Shown one piece after another: positions 44,898-56,599 of a stretch of 64,000 nt of DNA (the first letter of the stretch is position 1; each line of letters starts with the position of its first letter). The notes beneath the pieces were generated by a model, which did not search any database, was not told the origin of the DNA, and saw only the letters and a program-made list of their open reading frames with translations. This DNA is from Dillenia suffruticosa (taxonomy: Eukaryota > Streptophyta > Magnoliopsida > Dilleniales > Dilleniaceae). Position numbers and translations under genes: made by a program. The DNA is taken from positions 9,140,001 to 9,204,000 of the forward strand of contig JAVTVX010000035.1 in NCBI GenBank assembly GCA_033439265.1, written 5' to 3'.

Positions 44898-46457
44898 ATG
44901 TTAGAACAATTAGTGATTTTCACCAGAGGGGGTCTAATTCTCTGGGCATGTAAAGAGCTTGGGAATGCTCTTAAAGGATCGCCAATTGACACTCTGATCA
45001 GGTCCTGCCTCTTGGAGGAACGTTCAGGGGCTGCGTCTTACAACTATGATGCTCCTGGTACTGCGTACACCCTCAAATGGACCTTTCACAATGAACTTGG
45101 TCTGGTCTTTGTTGCGGTGTATCAGCGAATCCTCCATCTTCTTTATGTGGATGATCTGCTTTCCATGGTGAAGCAAGAGTTTTTGGAAATATATGACCCG
45201 AAAAGGAATGTCTATAATGAGTTTGATGACACTTTCCGACAGCTCCAGAAGGAGGCAGAAGCACGTGCTGAGGAAATAAAGAAGTCGAAACAGGTGGCTA
45301 AGCCGGTGAATAATAATGTGGGTAAGAAACAGAAGACTGGATTTAACGAGGGAAGTAAGAAAAAAGGTGATGAGTCTGGGAAGGATGGTGGTGATGGTGA
45401 ATCCGCGAAAGAACACACAGTAGAGAATGGACTTACCAATGGCCATCATATTGGGAGCAATAAATCCCTGATTGATGGAAATGTTAATGGTAAAGAGAAT
45501 TCGAATACTAATGTTGGGGCTTTTGATGTAAATAAACTTAAGCTGAGATCATCTAAAGGAGCAAAGAAAACTGACACCATCGCAATTAAAGGTTCCAAGG
45601 CGGACCCAAAGAAAAAGATAACAAAGAAGAATAGAGTCTGGGATGATTCACCTCCGGAGGCAAAGCTGGATTTCACAGATCCCGTGGTTGAGAATGGCGA
45701 TGAGAATGGACGAGTTGTTGTGGCAGATGAAGGTGAAAGTATGATGGACAGAGAAGAGGTTTTTGGCAGTGACAGTGAGACTGAAGATGAGGAAGTGGAG
45801 GACAGCAAGCATGAGACAAAGAAGAAGGGTTGGTTTTCATCAATGTTTCAGAGGTAAAATGTCTTGGCTCTTCCAGACAAGTTGCTTTCTACCATTTTTA
45901 TCCCTGTTCAATTCAATATTGCATACATGAGGATCCTTAATTCTAAAGCAAAAGCACATTTGCAAAATGCTGAATTAAAATTACTACTATTCCATGGTAT
46001 CTTAGCATTAACATTATGTACACCAGCTGACCACTTTTCTCAGTTGGAACCAGTCACTATTGAGTTGTTTAGATTGTAGTTCTCTCTTGAATGATCAATT
46101 TGCTTAAAAAATTGATCCATGCCCTATGGACTGAGGTGAGTTGTTTGCGGTTTACGTACTTAATATAAAACATGCCGGTCATTCCTTCTTATTGAAGTAA
46201 TCATTTGGGGCATGATTATGCTGTCTGTAGATGTATGGCCAGTTCAGTCATTTAGATGACCTAAACTATCTGAGCTTATCTTCTTTGCCTTAATTAATGA
46301 ATTCTTCATTCGATTGTACGAGCTGAAATACCTTGGTTTTGTTTAGATACTGAAAGTAAGTCATAGGTTTGCCATAAGATCCAAATGATTTTAGCTTGTA
46401 TTCATACATACCTTCGCACACATACATACAGACAGACAGACAGACAGAAATACATAG

Positions 46458-46499
<42 letters not shown>

Positions 46500-49400
46500 A
46501 TACACATACAAACCTCACTCACCCTTGATGCCATTAATTGAAACAGTTTACCTTTAGTGGTTTTACAAAGTTTGAAACTTTGAAGTGATTGTAGTCTCAA
46601 GCTACATAATACTCTTATAAATCTTTGTCTCAGTATTGCTGGAAAGGCAAATCTAGAAAAAGCAGACCTGGAACCAGCTTTGAAGGCTCTCAAAGATAGG
46701 CTCATGACCAAGAATGTGGTATGCTTATTGGTCAATTTTTATTGTCCTTGGCTTTTTTCCAAATTCAGTAAAACATACTTACGGCTTGTTTTATTTGGTG
46801 CCATAGGCAGAAGAAATAGCTGAGAAGCTCTGTGAATCAGTAGCAGCCAGTCTTGAAGGTAAAAAGCAGGCTTCATTTACAAGGATATCTTCCACTGTCC
46901 AGGTTTGTGATCATTTTTTCTGCTGCTGCAATTTTTTTTTTCTTAATTTTTAATTTTTGCTATTTTTAATTGTGAGGAGGTTGATGTTATATGGTGGAAA
47001 AATGGTGGCTGCAGGCAGCAATGGAAGAGGCTCTTGTTCGTATTTTGACCCCTAAACGCTCTATTGACATATTAAGAGATGTACATGCTGCAAAGGAACA
47101 AAGAAAGCCATATGTTGTTGTCTTTGTGGGCGTCAATGGTGTTGGAAAATCTACCAATCTAGCAAAGGTAATGCCAGATGACTGCAACTTTTCATTAAGG
47201 CTTCATATTTTTCTGATGACTTGTTATCAGAGTAGTCACTTTTTAAAATCCTTTTTCAGGTTGCCTACTGGCTTCTACAACATAAAGTCAAGGTGATGAT
47301 GGCTGCTTGTGATACTTTCCGGTCTGGAGCTGTTGAGCAGCTGCGTACTCATGCCCGAAGACTCCAAGTGATCATACTGTTTAATCTCTTTTAAGACTTT
47401 TCATAGATGTATCTTCTCCATATATCATTCCACGCATGATCCTTCTGACAGCATGGTTGTAAAGCAGCAAATTATCTGAGCAGTATTTGTTTCTTTTATA
47501 CAGATTCCCATATTTGAGAAGGGCTATGAGAAAGATCCTGCAATTGTTGCTAAGGAAGCAATCCAGGAAGCAACACGCAATGGCTCAGATGTGGTTCTTG
47601 TTGATACAGCTGGACGAATGCAGGTAACTTACTTCTTCACTTTATGTCACAGAGCTTAAGAATCTATCGGTGGTTTTATATACTAAAACGGTATTTTCAC
47701 GAACTCGTATCTAAAAATTCCACTTAGGGGAAGATCACCCGCTTTAGATGGCCTTATTTGTGACAGCAACCAAAGAAGTTAATTGCATTTGTTGGTATTC
47801 TCTTCTCTCTCTCTCTCTCTCCTGGGGGGGGGGGGGTTACAAGGGAAAGACAACAGAAAAGCAACAAAATACTGAGGCAAATGTAGGAGCTTAGACCAAT
47901 CTTGTGCGAGCAGCCCCAGTTTCATCATTGCCAAAGAGAGTTCTCCTGAGGTTGGGAGTTTATATAATTTGGACACAAGAAGCCACACAGGCTAGCACAT
48001 CCAAGGAAACCACCCCCCCCCCCCCCGGGGGGAAGTTACACAGTACATGGCATGTCCAATCCATCGCTCTATAGTATTCACAGCAGCCTTTGATCAAAGC
48101 ATGCTTGCTGCTTAGGACAAAGAGTGTTGCTGTCACAAGGACTGGAGTTTTGGAATCTAAGTTTACTTTCATTTAGTGCAAATCTTCCACTCATCAGTTT
48201 GCAAACCATACAACATAGCGCATGCCACCAGCTGTTGTAAGAGTATTAGCCAAAGCTGTTTCCATTCTTAGAAAACCTGCTGAACCACACATGCAATTAA
48301 TATCCACTGTCATCAAAATAAAGTTTAACTTGTTTGGTGGGGACACAGTCAACCGGATGGTGTTCGAGAGTTCATTTTAGAATCTAAGCTTGTTTTCTGA
48401 GATTGAAAATCCTTTCCTTAGTGTCAATTCTTTGGGAGTATAATGTCTGTGCAGTGAACATAAAATCATCAACCATGGTCCTTTTCCTGGCATAGTTGCA
48501 AACAAACTCTTCATGACCCATTGACCAAGTAATTTGGTCAGTAGTCCTGAAGCCAATCCAAGCTCTACTCAGACTCGGATTCCAATATGTGATGCCTGCA
48601 TTATAATGTGTTTCTTTTCCATTTTCTCTTTGCATTGAAACCCCAAATTCTTCTCCTCTCTGCACTCAAACCCTAACTTATCTGTCCTTTAAAGTTTCAA
48701 GAACAAACAAACAAAGAAGGAAATGTGATTCGCCTCAATGCAAAATCTCCATGGCTCTTTTCTAAGCCACTGAGATGTCAATCCCCTGCTTCTCAAGCAA
48801 TAGAGCATAAATACTTTTGTGTCAATTCAAACCCTAAGAAAATTAAAGAAATAAATGATCAAGATTCTGAAATTTCTGCCACTGAAGAAGTTCCAATAAC
48901 TTGAAAGAAAAGAAATCAGACACGATTCAAAACCAAGACATAGAGACTCACAGGAGCATGGAAAGATTATCAAAATTTTCTCAAGATTTCATAGAAACTT
49001 TTTTTTGGGGGGGGGGGGTGTGGGGGATTCAAGAGGTTGAAAGAAACCAGGAGAATTTTCTGGATCTTTGTACCAAATTAACCTAAAAAAAAAAAAAAAT
49101 TTTTAAAACAACACTTTTCAAAAAATATTTCCAAATCTAACACACTCATGTCGTGACTTCAAGTCACGACATTACTGTTCATTGAACAGTGTCATGTCGT
49201 GACTTCAAGTCACGACATGAACAGTACCATGTCGTGACTTGAAGTCACGACATGAGACCGTGATGAACAGTGCCATGTCGTGACTTGAAGTCGCGACATG
49301 ACACTGTTCAATGAACAGTAATGTCGTGACTTGAAGTCACGACATGAGTGTGTTAGATTTGGAAATATTTTTTGAAGGGTGTTGTTTTAAATTTTTTTTT

Positions 49401-50547
49401 TTTTTGAGGTTAATTCGGTACAAAGCTCGAATTTTCTGACAATAGAGAGAGATGCTAGGAGTTCCATAAAACCTTTTGCTAACATTTTCTGGTCTATCAA
49501 CAACTTGCAATGATTTTCATACTGTTCTCCTCTGATGAGTAGGCAAGGCGGTTCCAGCTTTCTCAGGCCTGTGCCTTGATATTTGAGTTAGGGGAGAGAT
49601 ATTTGAGTGAGGGGAGAGAGAGAGCTGGTGCTGAAATTAATTTGGTCTGACATTGGGAATTTATGATAAGGACATTTCTCCTAGGGACTTTCACTTTGCT
49701 TGATCAAGTTATTGGACCTTCCCCCCTCCTCCCCAGGCTATTGGATTTCCTTGTTGCTGTATTTAAATTAAAAAAAAATGACTTAGATTACTCTTTGCTT
49801 TGACTTTGCTGTATTTAAACTTTTTTTTTCCCAAAAAAAAAATGTGGAGGGTTTGAAAGCAGCTATCACAATTTGCTCTTTGCTTGGTGTTTTCTGAACT
49901 TGTTTATGACTAGCAACATAAGTTGGTAGTTGTTTGTATTGATTTTATGATTTAGATTACTCCGGCCTTTTCAGGATAATGAGCCATTGATGAGAGCACT
50001 CTCAAAACTGATCTACCTCAACAACCCAGATCTGGTTTTGTTTGTTGGGGAGGCTTTGGTCGGCAATGATGCAGTGGATCAACTGTCAAAGTTTAATCAG
50101 GTTTTGTTGTTTCTATATTTTCAGGCATCGATCTCCTAGTTCATATATGTTGAGTAGAATAGTAACATTACTCTGATGCCCGCCATTGGTTTTCTGCTGT
50201 TCCAGAGATTGGCTGACCTGTCCACGTCTCCTAATCCGAGACTGATAGATGGGATCCTGCTTACCAAGTTCGATACCATTGATGACAAGGTAGACTCCCA
50301 AGATTATACAACGATGATGAAAACTTTGTTCTATTAGGATATTTCACTTTTCCTTTTTTTTTTTTTTTTTTTAAACTTCTCCCTCAGATTTGGTACTCAC
50401 TGGAACTGGTGGATTTTATAGGTTGGAGCAGCGCTTTCCATGGTTTACATATCTGGAGCACCTGTGATGTTTGTGGGCTGTGGGCAGTCTTACACTGACC
50501 TTAAGAAACTGAACGTGAAATCCATAGTTAAAACCCTCATCAAGTGA
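44898..50547 (+). CDS. SRPRA: Signal recognition particle receptor subunit alpha, nine coding exons, 617 aa
   Basis: This ER-membrane GTPase docks the signal recognition particle-ribosome complex to the translocon. Exons: 44898-45853, 46634-46718, 46807-46902, 47015-47167, 47260-47367, 47504-47623, 49975-50100, 50206-50289, 50422-50547; GT-AG throughout, phases consistent. The first 318 residues, in one exon, hold the SRX/longin domain that binds the beta subunit ([16 protein letters not shown]) and a charged Lys/Glu/Asp-rich linker. The NG domain follows: N-domain helices, P-loop GVNGVGKST (418-426), [11 protein letters not shown] (from 448), DTAGR (500-504), TKFD (568-571) and the closing [10 protein letters not shown]. 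All GTPase motifs are intact and the length is normal, so it should be functional. The 2.35-kb intron 6 contains a foldback MITE; intron 1 contains a (TG)n tract at about 46460-46497. Confidence 0.96.
47779..49040. repeat. G/C homopolymer tracts in SRP receptor intron 6
   Basis: A 13-G run follows (CT)n at about 47824-47836, a C run joins a G run at about 48013-48032, and a 12-G run lies at about 49007-49018. Two are next to a GTTACA word, so an old local duplication is possible. A minus-strand reading frame at 48384-48665 is not a recognised protein. Confidence 0.6.
49063..49428. mobile_element. Foldback MITE, Mutator-like, 366 bp, with five internal palindromes
   Basis: GAATTTTCTG lies on both sides (49053-49062 and 49429-49438), a 10-bp target duplication. 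The ends are inverted repeats: left GATCTTTGTACCAAATTAAC, right (reverse complement) GAGCTTTGTACCGAATTAAC; the match continues for about 85 bp, through an A-rich tract and AAAACAACAC, so the whole element is nearly one palindrome. The core has five copies (from 49147, 49193, 49228, 49274 and 49320) of CATGTCGTGACTT, one centre base, and its reverse complement. Spacers carry TGAACAGT. TSD length points to the Mutator superfamily. It lies in intron 6 of the SRP receptor gene and encodes nothing. Confidence 0.9.
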
Positions 50548-50748
50548 AAATGTTTGCTGGTCTTACCTTATGATATGCAGTCTTGCGCTGTTTGTTGCTC
50601 TCTGTCCTGAACATTTTACTTTGCTGCTGCACTTTCTTTTAGACTGTTATGTTCTTACATGATGTGGTTGACCTCATTCACTGCTACGATATTCGATATT
50701 GGAGGTGGGTTTGTTGATTGCAGTTGTAATGTATTATTGTTGTTGGAT

Positions 50749-50783
<35 letters not shown>

Positions 50784-50856
50784 TATTCCTTTTCTTTTCT
50801 ATTTAAGAAAAGCAAAAATTGTGTTGCCCAATGAGATACTATCAATTTTAGGTTTT

Positions 50857-51061
50857 TCCTTTTTTTTTTTTTTTTTTACCTTGACTTGATCACCGTCCAC
50901 TATTTGGAGTTTTATCTAACTCATCTGGATCGATCGCTGTAAGGTTCATTTTGGGGGTGAGTTTTTCAACATTATTTTTTTCGTGTTTATAGGGAGTTGA
51001 ATTTCTGATCTGATTAAAGGACGAATGTGTCAATGTCACTTACGTCAAGAAGTGTTGGTAC
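50857..51061 (-). mobile_element. SINE, about 205 bp, with 14-bp target duplication
   Basis: CAATTTTAGGTTTT occurs at 50843-50856 and 51062-51075. Right after the first copy is a T run (poly(A) tail on the minus strand). Near the other end, minus strand, is a box-B-like GAAATTCAACTCC. The part CACTATTTGGAGTTTTATCT and CATCTGGATCGATCGC matches the sequence near 53.33 kb. It sits about 300 bp downstream of the SRP receptor stop. Confidence 0.8.
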
Positions 51062-51293
51062 CAATTTTAGGTTTTAAGGACAAGTGTGTTGGATCTTCTT
51101 GTTAAGGCCTCTTCCATGCTTGTCGGCGTTGTATGCCTAGAGTGTGAGATTCGAGCTGTATCGGAAATAAGAGCACGGTTCAGGGGTTCGCGAACCATTA
51201 ATGCTTGCGGTCCAGATGAGGGGTTAAATTCCCTGAAGAATTTTTTTTTCTTTTTTCTTTTTATAGTTTATAGTTGATTGACAGTTGACACTA

Positions 51294-51294
<1 letters not shown>

Positions 51295-51343
<49 letters not shown>
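51295..51343. repeat. (TTA)n microsatellite
   Basis: About 16 TTA units in the 3' flank of the SRP receptor gene. Confidence 0.95.
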
Positions 51344-51344
<1 letters not shown>

Positions 51345-52062
51345 TTGATAATTTGTATTGCGCACATTTTAATGTTATTTTTAAATTCCGTGGACCACTG
51401 AAATCAATAAAAAAAAAAGGTCGAAAATTTTGGACTTCCAAAATTTTATTAAAATATTATAAATTGAATTGAAAAAATTGAAGTTGAAGTTTTTGGAGAC
51501 CACTTAAAAAAGTTATAGTTTAGGTACTGATTTTTGGTAGAAATGGTATAGCATAAGGTTCTAGAGGTAATTTAGTCGACTGTTAGGCATAAGATTTTGG
51601 GGTGGGGATGGAGGGGAGCGCCACCGGGGTTAACAACGGCGGAGCCATGTTTGGAGGAGGGGGGTTCAAATGACCAAATGACGCCACCATAGCCTAGATA
51701 TCAAGCAATTCTGTGATTTTGTTTTTTGATGATTTTTTTTTTTTTTTAAATCTATGTTTCAAATTTGATCCCGCTTAATCAAATCACAAACCCATCTCTA
51801 TAAATAAAAAATGATGGGGGATCATTTTTATGCTTTATTTGAAATAAAATTACCAACGACAAATTTCAATTTATATATGTAAAACCCAAATTTTCACCGG
51901 AAGAACAATCAGTGAAAATGGGGTGCAAATTTAATCTCCATTATGCAAAATTGATACAAGTTGGTGTAAATTCTTTGCAATGAAGAACTAATCCTTCAAT
52001 TCTGTTTCTAACATTGACATTAAATCTATATGTCTGAAAGGGCTTGGTTCTTCATCAAATGG

Positions 52063-52098
<36 letters not shown>

Positions 52099-52670
52099 TT
52101 ATGTATGTATTTGCAAGTGTTTAGTGTTGGGAAAAAAAAATTGTAACTCGATTGAATAAAGATGAACATGATAGCGCCCAAGCCCGGGTTTGCCCAGTCA
52201 AAATGGATGCTCCACTGAAGGAAATGCCAAGTCTAAACTCTAGATTTTTGGTCCAATCCACCCATGCCATCCCCCTGATTCTTGATTTATATATATCCAC
52301 CATTATATGTTAAAAAAATAAAAATAAATTAAAAAAAAAAACAAAGGAACCTGATAATCTAATATGAGACAATTTTATCTGCTAAACAAGCACATGCTAT
52401 TAATGGTAGACTTCAGAGATGAAACATGTTTATAAATCTAATTTGTGCAACCAAAATTTTGAAAGCATTATCAATTTTTTTTTTTTTTACTTGAATTCTA
52501 ATTTTTTGAAAAATTATATTATAAATTTCAACAATTTTAAAATGGGTAGTAGATAATAAATCCTAGAACAATTCTCTTTTTCTTCGGGTGTTTTCCGACC
52601 AAATTTGATTTCAACTAGGCCTGGAGAAGTAAGCGTATCAAGTTTCTAAATTGGGACCGCAGTAACAAGT
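51344..52670. other. Intergenic, no gene seen
   Basis: AT-rich sequence with a (TA)n tract at about 52069-52093 and T runs. Nothing else recognised. Confidence 0.5.
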
Positions 52671-52832
52671 CAACCCACACGTGTCCAAAAATAAAACCCC
52701 TCTTTCAACACGTGGCAGACCCCACTCACGCATTCACACTTTTTCTCTCTCCTCCCTTTCTATTTATCAAACTACACCTTACTTTCTTCTCCCTTCTACC
52801 CCTAATAAACAGAGAGAGAGAGAGAGAGAACA
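52671..52832 (+). promoter_or_regulatory. Promoter with two ABRE/G-box sites before the small membrane protein gene
   Basis: CACGTGTC at 52678-52685 and CACGTGGC at 52709-52716 are both G-box cores with the ABA-response-element extension, 31 bp apart. A TATA-like TATTTATC is at about 52761, and a (GA)n tract (52811-52828) lies in the leader just before the ATG. Paired ABREs commonly bind bZIP factors of the ABF/AREB type, so ABA or drought control is likely. Confidence 0.7.
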
Positions 52833-53093
52833 ATGTCGGATGCACAGAAGCCAAGTGAAAGACCGGAGATGGCATTGAAGCCACCACCAGGACACAAACC
52901 AGGAGAAGTACTACACCAGACAGGGAAATTACCAAAATGTCCGATAAAAATGGCATTGGGTGGCTTTGCGGTTGTGCTCACGATTGGATACTTCACTCTC
53001 TGCGCCCACAAGAAGCCTGAAGCCTCCGTTCTTGACGTTGCCAAAGTCGCCACCGCCACCGCTTCCGCGGAAAACACTCGTCCTCGTACCTAA
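52833..53093 (+). CDS. Plant-specific small single-pass membrane protein, 86 aa, intronless
   Basis: The protein has a hydrophilic, proline-rich N-terminus (PPPGHKPGEVLHQTGKLPKC), one transmembrane helix at about residues 40-58 (ALGGFAVVLTIGYFTLCAH) and a short tail (KKPEASVLDVAKVATATASA then ENTRPRT). I recall similar unnamed short plant proteins with GEVLHQ, a TIGYFTLY-like helix and a KKPEASALDVAKV tail, but no function. The frame is uninterrupted, the length is usual, and a good promoter lies upstream, so it looks functional. Localisation is uncertain; a mitochondrial or ER membrane is possible. Confidence 0.85.
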   Translation: MSDAQKPSERPEMALKPPPGHKPGEVLHQTGKLPKCPIKMALGGFAVVLTIGYFTLCAHKKPEASVLDVAKVATATASAENTRPRT

Positions 53094-53300
53094 TTGACTA
53101 AGCAAAAGCATGCAATTTTTTTTTGAAATGTTTTTATTAGAAGAAGGATCAATATATATATTGGATCTTCCGGAGGTTTTGAAACTTGGGTGGGGATTGT
53201 TTCCATATTATCGGTTGTTGTATTTCTAATGAAATAGAAGGCAATAAGATTATCCATATGTACATTTGATGTTATTTATGAAGGGTGTTGATTTTATGTT

Positions 53301-53455
53301 TTTTTTTTCATCATGGTTAAGTCATCAATTCACTATTTGGGGTTTCACTCTAATTAATCTGGATCGACTATTTGTAGAATTCAATTGAGAGACAAGTTTT
53401 CCAATACTGATTTTTCAGTTCCCATAGGGGGTCGAAGCATTGATATGCATTTGGA
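53301..53455 (-). mobile_element. SINE-like remnant, minus strand
   Basis: Begins with a T run and shares CACTATTTGG-GGTTT-CTCTAATTAATCTGGATCG with the insert at 50857-51061 at roughly 75% identity. No clear target duplication. It follows the small membrane protein gene. Confidence 0.5.
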
Positions 53456-55040
53456 AATTTAATTTACCTCATATAATATTATATATATTTTTTATTAACT
53501 AAGCAAACCTATAATTTGTTGTTTAAAATTTATCATAAGATTTTTAGATGTAGATATTTTTTTTAATTTATTATATTTTAAAATGATAAAATTAATAATA
53601 TATACTAAAAAACCTACGGAAATATAATTTTTTTTATTATATATAGCTTTACTTTTCCTATATTTTTTTAATAAATATTTGCCTTTAGAATATTTAAAGA
53701 GTGTCGACCATTTGTTCTTCGATCTGCGTCACAGATTTTCTAAACATACACACACTTAAAATTTAGAAACTTAATTATATTGTAAAGATTATTTGGAAAA
53801 TAAGATTGGCATTAAATAATAAAAAACTACTTAATAACTTTTTATTAACTATCTATGACTCCATTTTCTTATATTTTATCTCAAACTAATATTTTTTCTT
53901 GTTGCTTTTACTTTTTTATAAATACAAATTATTATTATTATTATTATTATTTTGCATGCATGGTGTGTTTGGAAATTTTAGCACATGAATACGGAGTTTG
54001 AAGATTTAGAGATATAGATTTGGAACATACATATAGAGTCTTTTTTTTTTTTTTGTTAAAATATCTTATGATCGCCTATAAGTTATCGTAAAAAACCGTT
54101 TTTTGTAAATTATAAATTTAGTGAATTATAATAAAGGACAATTGATATTAAAGTTTCATTAATAATTCTAAAATTACTATAAATTAAACATAAATATTTT
54201 TAGTTTATAAATATTATAAATATTTATATATTTAAAATTCATATATTTTGAAAGATTTCCTAAATTCATATAAAATATTGAAATAGTAAATTAACAATAT
54301 TGAAATAATAAATTAACAATTTAAAATTTTTATCAATATTGAAATAGTTAGATTTTTTTTTAAAGTTTATATATGTGATAAAATTATAATAGTTGAAATA
54401 ATTTGCGATAATTTAGTTAGTGCATATATTTTTATTAAAACAGTTAGGTAAAAGCTCTTGAAGTTTCTCTCTTTTTTTTTTTCTCCCTCTGTTTTCTTTA
54501 TTAAAAAAGTTAACTTTTTTAAAGAGATTTTAAAAAATTTATTCGATTTAACTTTTAATTTTAAGTTTTAAAAATATTAGACCAAATGTCCACATAATAT
54601 AAGGAGGAGGATATGTAACATAAGCATGCCTTACAAAGTCGTAATTTTAAGGAGAGAGAGAGAGAGAGAGGAGTGCACAAATAACATATATGAATATATA
54701 TACATGTAATTGATAAACAATATAATGTATAATTATATAATAACGTATCTGAATATATATATATACATGTAATTGGGTGTTTGGCCCAAATAATCCCCGC
54801 GGGGAGTTACAAGATGGTAGGATTTGGTTTGAGTGGAGTTGTTTAATGTCACAAATGGGCCGAGCTCGACCAGTTTTGAAGGGCCGAGCTCAGCTGATTT
54901 TATAGCCGGGCCAAACTCAGGCCCATTATTGCGACCCTTTTTAATAACGGTCGAGTTTGGACAAAAGTGAGCGCCACCTGTTATTGGCCCGGCCCGGTTA
55001 ATTACCAGGGATTCATTTTATCACGAGAGAGGCTGATGAG
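53456..55040. other. Intergenic, AT-rich
   Basis: Long A/T tracts, (TTA)n near 53932-53951, (GA)n near 54654-54671. Near 54840-54950 GGGCCGAGCTC-like words are repeated, perhaps part of an unidentified repeat. No gene supported. Confidence 0.5.
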
Positions 55041-55064
55041 CACACTAGCTAGCCCACAATCCCA

Positions 55065-55108
<44 letters not shown>

Positions 55109-55560
55109 TTCAGTATAGTTGTCAATTTAAGGCGCTGCTCTCCCTTCTTTCTCAGAAATCAGAGAAATCTGTTCGTTTTCCTTTTCCTCCTCATCATCAT
55201 CGTCATCTTCCGACCCCTCCCTACTGGTGAGTGAAGTTCGTCCGTTGGAATTCCAGTTAGGATCACGGGGTTGGTGGTGTTCTCCGTACAAACAGTACCT
55301 TAACTCGCCGCCCTGTGACTGTGATTAGGAGTGGTGGTGGTGGAAAAACTTGGGTCGCGGTCCAAAGAGAAAAGCTTATCGTCGATAAAGCCGCTACGCT
55401 CTCTAGTTTTGGGATTGGGATCACCCACGGTGCGACGCTGTTGCAGAGGAGGACGAGTTGCTGAGGCGGCGACGGCGGCGGCGCAGTTGAAACTGAGGGT
55501 TTCGTCAAGAATAGGCACAGAGATTATACCCCAAGTGAGTGTGTGTGAGAGAGAGAGAGA
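55041..55560 (+). other. Possible 5' exon(s) of an unidentified transcription unit
   Basis: A (CT)n tract (about 55073-55107) is followed by sequence typical of plant leaders, a good donor-like CTACTG|GTGAGT at about 55227 and a GC-richer part (55330-55545) ending CCCCAA|GTGAGTG. Frames are open on both strands here but none has a recognisable domain. This may be the leader of a gene whose coding exons lie to the right, or a noncoding RNA. Low confidence. Confidence 0.3.
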
Positions 55561-56599
55561 GAATTTGATTTGGAAACGAAGAATTTTCACAAGTGACCGG
55601 TTGAAACTCGTTGGAGTTACAGGGGGTTTGAAATTACGTGTACCCAATTTGAGATCTCATTGGTAGAAATTCCATTCACAATAACTTTGGTTTCGTTTAT
55701 ATTATCATATGATTGAACACACTTTTTGTTACATATAAAAATTCTAATCTGGATTCATATCATTTGATTTTGCATATTGCTTTTAATACTGGCTTTCACA
55801 GCTTGATGAAATGGGTTAGTAGATTTTTTCCCCAAATTAGCTTGGTTTTTGTTGTTTAAATTTGTTGCGGTTGATTTGGGCATGCTTTGTTTTCATTTTC
55901 CATATATCTGTGCCAATAAAGGTTTGTGCAGTACGCAATTCTTGTTGGCTAATGTTAATATGTGATTGATGACTGCCCAGTGCATGTGGAAAACTATATA
56001 AATTGAATTTGATTTTAAGTTAGAATCATAAAAGAATATTACATCTTTGTTCACACTTCCTAGCTCGGTGGCTAAGAGATTGTGAGCAACAGGAAGAGGA
56101 TTTTTGTGGGGTTGAGGGGGGGAAGCAGAAATTCTGTTTATTAAGGAAGGTGTGTTATAAATCCGATTCCTTTGGTTGGCTGGAGGATAAAATCTCTCAT
56201 TTTCTATTAAAGCTCTTTTAGGCCAAATATGGGGTGAGGAGGGAAGTGTTTATAGCAAAATATGTGGTGTGTTAAAGCCAGCAAGAGAAAAGAAACAAGA
56301 GAAAGAAGAGGAAGAGGAAGGAGAAGAAGCAAGCCACATCAGGTTGTTGGAATGGCTCAGACCTAAGCTGAGCCGAGTAAAGAATTCATTATATAGAGTT
56401 GTGGAAATACATCAGAGTTATACACGTGTAAAGATGTATCTGTACATGATAGAATCTATTCTAACAAACTGACCAATTTGTAACAAAAAGGGTAATAGAA
56501 TGAAATAAATATAGGGAAGAAACTAATTTGCCTTAATAGGGTGGATATCCAAAAAGATAATAGTTTCTCATGGAGTTGCATGGGAGGCTATTAGGAGTG

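Noticed and set aside
48384-48665. Minus-strand gene nested in SRP receptor intron 6
   Set aside because: 93-codon frame with no recognised family, no promoter, and next to homopolymer tracts.
49141-49346. Terminator or microRNA precursor
   Set aside because: Hairpins are part of a transposable element with target duplication; no evidence for a defined miRNA duplex.
55331-55666. 111-codon plus-strand protein and a 115-codon minus-strand protein
   Set aside because: Both strands are open over a GC-richer leader-like stretch; no domain on either, and splice-like donors cut through it.
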